Positions 31,903 to 34,379 of a DNA stretch of 34,379 bases are shown here, piece after piece (position 1 is the stretch's first letter; the number at the start of each line of letters is the position of its first letter). The position numbers and the translations under genes were made by a program. The DNA lies in NCBI GenBank assembly GCA_964275585.1, contig CAXYCJ010000008.1, positions 1 to 34,379 on the forward strand, in the 5' to 3' direction. Below the pieces are notes generated by a model. That model did no database searches, was not told the DNA's origin, and saw nothing but the letters and a program-made list of their open reading frames with translations. Origin of the DNA: D2472 sp964275585 (GTDB lineage: Bacteria > Pseudomonadota > Gammaproteobacteria > Magnimaribacterales > D2472).

Positions 31903-32364
31903 TTAGATCAAAGAAATAAGTGCGAGAATTATAGCACCTGCAAACAAGCCTGCTATTAAGTCATCAAAGAGAATGCCCCAACCCCCCTTAATATTTTTAT
32001 CAACCCAAGAAATTGGCCAAGGTTTCCAGATATCAAACAGCCTAAAAAGAAAAAATACAAAAACATATATTAATAAATCGTGTTCAACGAAAGCCAAGGC
32101 AACAAGCATTCCAGCTACCTCATCTATCACAATAGAAGAGTGATCATTAGATTCACTGTCTTCATTTGCGCTCTCACAAACACGCCACGCTAGTAAAATA
32201 AATACGGGAATAATAATCCATGCCCATGGATGTAAAATTTCTAGAAAATACCACGAGGTTACAGCAGCTAGACTTCCCCAGGTACCTGGCGCAGGTCTTA
32301 ACATGCCAATACCAAACCATGTAGCTAAAATATGAGAAGGCTTTTTAAAATTTGGAAAACTCAT
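31903..32364 (-). CDS. pgpA: Phosphatidylglycerophosphatase A
   Basis: PgpA removes phosphate from phosphatidylglycerol phosphate to give phosphatidylglycerol in the inner membrane. The 153-residue protein starts with LATWFGIGMLRPAPGTWGSL, a family signature. It holds three to four hydrophobic segments, VIDEVAGMLVALAF, and the C-terminal DDLIAGLFAGAIILALI. It begins 1 base after the thiL stop, the conserved thiL-pgpA pairing of gammaproteobacteria. Confidence 0.96.
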   Translation of the reverse strand: MSFPNFKKPSHILATWFGIGMLRPAPGTWGSLAAVTSWYFLEILHPWAWIIIPVFILLAWRVCESANEDSESNDHSSIVIDEVAGMLVALAFVEHDLLIYVFVFFLFRLFDIWKPWPISWVDKNIKGGWGILFDDLIAGLFAGAIILALISLI

Positions 32365-32365
32365 A

Positions 32366-33298
32366 TTAGCTAAAATGATCCCAACTCTTAAATGATGTAT
32401 ATTTTGTATTTAGAATATTTAATTTTTTTCCATGCATAACTCCAACAGTATGGCATTTTTTACCAATAGATTTGAGTCTTGTTTTAACTAATGAAAGCTT
32501 GCTTGGAGGCACTGTATAAAGTAATTGATAGTCATCACCAAACTCAAGGCATTGCTTTGTAAAATTCTTATCTGCAATAGGAACGTCCCCTATATTCAAG
32601 TTGCACCCCACACCAGATCTATCAATGATATGAGATAAATCTTGAATTAAGCCATCAGATATATCAATAGCTGAAGTGGCATACATGCAAATTTTTTGGC
32701 CGTAAAGAATTTGTGCTTTTGGAAATAGATAGGGTTTAGTTTTGTTACTTAGGGCGTGATCAGCTTTATATGCTCTCAATCCAACATAGGCTTTACCAAT
32801 TTTATCAGAAATACATAAAATATCTCCAGATCTTGCACCTGATCTCAAGACAATTTTTGAGCCAGGTTTACCCAATACTGTTACGCTAATTTGCAATGGC
32901 CCTTTAGCCAAATCACCGCCTATAAGGGCAATGTTATATTCTTTAGAAATCCTCTGTAATCCCCTTTTAAATTGACACATCCATTCTTCGTTCAAACCTG
33001 GCATAACCAATGAAAGATTGAATGCAATAGGAAATCCACCCATGGCTGCAATATCACTTAGGGCGGTAGCAACAGACCTATAGGCAATAGAATCAGCTTG
33101 CATGGATTTTAAAAAATGAACGCCAGCTACAGATGTGTCTGTACTGATTAGCAGTTTTGATTTGGCGGCAATGACAGCGCAATCATCACCTACAGATAAC
33201 TGAATACCATTAGATTTTAAGTAAGAAGAACCTATCCCTGACAGGTACTTCTTAATAATTGAAAATTCTGAACTTATCTTAACTTGGGTATCTTTCAA
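32366..33298 (-). CDS. thiL: Thiamine-monophosphate kinase
   Basis: ThiL phosphorylates thiamine monophosphate to thiamine diphosphate, the cofactor needed by Dxs encoded nearby. Family features are SEFSIIKKYL at the start, SVGDDCAVIAAKSKLLISTD, AGVHFL, ALSDIAAMGGFPIAFNLSLV, IGGDLAKGPLQISVTVLG, and DISDGLIQDLSHI. The start is uncertain. TTG at 33298 gives 310 residues and overlaps the thiolase end by 20 bases; another TTG at 33328 gives 320 residues. The shorter one fits the family N-terminus better, but neither has a good ribosome binding site. Confidence 0.94.
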   Translation of the reverse strand: MKDTQVKISSEFSIIKKYLSGIGSSYLKSNGIQLSVGDDCAVIAAKSKLLISTDTSVAGVHFLKSMQADSIAYRSVATALSDIAAMGGFPIAFNLSLVMPGLNEEWMCQFKRGLQRISKEYNIALIGGDLAKGPLQISVTVLGKPGSKIVLRSGARSGDILCISDKIGKAYVGLRAYKADHALSNKTKPYLFPKAQILYGQKICMYATSAIDISDGLIQDLSHIIDRSGVGCNLNIGDVPIADKNFTKQCLEFGDDYQLLYTVPPSKLSLVKTRLKSIGKKCHTVGVMHGKKLNILNTKYTSFKSWDHFS

Positions 33299-34379
33299 AC
33301 AAACCAGATGCGCCCATTCCTCCCCCAACGCACATAGTTACAACACCAAATTGTTTGTCTTGGTTTTGAAGTTCACGAACAATGTGGCCCACTTGTCTTG
33401 ATCCTGTCATTCCAAATGGATGACCAATGGAGATAGAGCCGCCATTAACATTTAATTTATCCATTGGAATTCCAAGCCGATCCCTGCAATAAGCAACCTG
33501 GACAGCAAAAGCTTCATTTAATTCCCAAAGATCCACATCATCAACGCTCATGTTATTGGCTTTTAAAAGCTTAGGAACTGAGAAAACTGGTCCAATGCCC
33601 ATCTCATCTGGCTCACAACCCATAGTTGTAAAGCCTCTAAAGTAAGCCAGAGGTTTTAAACCAAGTTCCAGAGCTTTGTCTTCGCTCATGACAAGAGTTA
33701 CTGAGGCGCCATCTGACAATTGAGATGAATTACCGGCAGTAACTGTTCCATTTTCTGGATCAAATACAGGTTTTAAACCAGATAAAGCTTCCATGTTAGT
33801 TCCTGGTCTATTGCACTCATCTTTATCAACTACATAATCCACTTCTTTTGAATCGCCTGTCTCTTTATTCATCAGCATCATCTTGGTTGCCATTGGAATA
33901 ATTTCGTCAGTAAATTTTCCAGCTTCTTGAGCAGCAGCTGTTCTTAATTGACTCTCAAGTGCAATTTCATCTTGCGCCTCTCTAGAGACGTTGTAACGTT
34001 TAGCAACTGTTTCAGCAGTCATGCCCATTGGGAAATAAATTCCAGGATGATCTTCTGCAAGCTTGGGATTTACAAATTCGTGCATGTTATTGTGGCCTGA
34101 AAGCATAGTAATTTGCTCCACTCCTCCAGCAATCATAGTGTCATAACACCCAGCAATAATTTGACTTGCTGCCATAGAGATAGTTTGTAGTCCTGAGGAG
34201 CAATAGCGATTAACGGTTGTTCCACCTGTGGTTACAGGTAAGTTTGATAATACTGCGGCATTTCTTCCAATGTTATGGCCCATAGGTCCTTCAGGATTTC
34301 CGCAACCCATAATAATATCTTCAACTGCTGCAGGTGGTAGATTGGGATTTCTATCCAACATAGCATTAATAATATGTGC
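33279..34379 (-). CDS. Acetyl-CoA C-acyltransferase (thiolase), 5' end cut by the window edge
   Basis: This thiolase cleaves 3-ketoacyl-CoA in beta-oxidation or condenses acetyl-CoA units. The frame stays open to the last base, reading A-H-I-I-N-A just before MLDRNPNLPPAAVEDI, so roughly 40 N-terminal residues lie outside. The active-site cysteine is in NRYCSSGLQTISMAAS, the histidine in NGGSISIGHPFGMTGSRQ, and the second cysteine in VVTMCVGGGMGASGLFERY. FadA, FadI or AtoB cannot be distinguished; no partner fadB or fadJ is visible in the window. Confidence 0.95.
   Translation of the reverse strand, partial: AHIINAMLDRNPNLPPAAVEDIIMGCGNPEGPMGHNIGRNAAVLSNLPVTTGGTTVNRYCSSGLQTISMAASQIIAGCYDTMIAGGVEQITMLSGHNNMHEFVNPKLAEDHPGIYFPMGMTAETVAKRYNVSREAQDEIALESQLRTAAAQEAGKFTDEIIPMATKMMLMNKETGDSKEVDYVVDKDECNRPGTNMEALSGLKPVFDPENGTVTAGNSSQLSDGASVTLVMSEDKALELGLKPLAYFRGFTTMGCEPDEMGIGPVFSVPKLLKANNMSVDDVDLWELNEAFAVQVAYCRDRLGIPMDKLNVNGGSISIGHPFGMTGSRQVGHIVRELQNQDKQFGVVTMCVGGGMGASGLFERYPS

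Noticed and set aside
1..34379. CRISPR arrays, insertion sequences, riboswitches and replication origins
   Set aside because: Both strands were read for direct repeats, transposase motifs, conserved riboswitch-like leaders and DnaA-box clusters. None was evident, and the intergenic spaces are too short for most of them.

Overview
The window is a gene-dense, AT-rich stretch of a gammaproteobacterial chromosome. It has almost no intergenic space, many 1-20 base gene overlaps, and frequent TTG or GTG starts. The gene order gyrA-serC-pheA-hisC-tyrA-aroA-cmk-rpsA is typical of Gammaproteobacteria related to Pseudomonas, as are ubiG-phosphatase-yciK, scpA-scpB-rluB and xseB-ispA-dxs. The low GC content and compaction suggest a streamlined marine lineage such as SAR86. 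That placement is inference from style and synteny, not from a marker-gene tree. I see no insertion sequence, prophage block, CRISPR array or rRNA gene.

Layout. Positions 1-2244 (minus strand) carry the translation operon infC-rpmI-rplT-pheS-pheT. Its pheT runs off the window and appears to hold two single-base frameshifts. A pdxH-like gene and tRNA-Leu(UAA) follow. Positions 3115-13020 (minus) hold an eight-gene run from gyrA down to rpsA, with start/stop overlaps at most junctions. It joins DNA gyrase and ribosomal protein S1 to serine/pyridoxal, phenylalanine, tyrosine and chorismate synthesis. Positions 13103-15901 (minus) encode the three-subunit proton-translocating transhydrogenase pntAA-pntAB-pntB. 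A lone short-chain dehydrogenase (minus) is divergent from the plus-strand trio ubiG - HAD phosphatase - yciK. That trio converges, with coding overlap, on the minus-strand run scpA-scpB-rluB-alkA-like.

From 21821 the plus strand carries a DAHP synthase. Two less familiar genes follow it directly. One is a DnaT-like protein with two tandem DnaT-type domains. The other resembles the phage lambda P helicase loader. Together they look like a chromosomal, phage-derived counterpart of dnaT-dnaC, and this pair is the most interesting system in the window. Next come an RND efflux pair, whose adaptor lacks the usual helical hairpin and whose pump has a non-standard proton-relay signature, and then xseB-ispA-dxs (exonuclease VII small subunit and isoprenoid precursors). 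The right end, on the minus strand, holds ribA, pgpA, thiL and a thiolase cut by the window edge.

Functionally the window is mostly housekeeping. DAHP synthase (aroG) begins the aromatic pathway, aroA completes the step before chorismate, and pheA, tyrA and hisC finish Phe and Tyr. SerC and PdxH bear on serine and vitamin B6. IspA and UbiG both bear on ubiquinone (prenyl tail and ring methylation). No gap between genes exceeds 300 bases; the longest (13021-13102, 15902-16067, 21646-21820, 24234-24315) contain only candidate promoters and inverted repeats.
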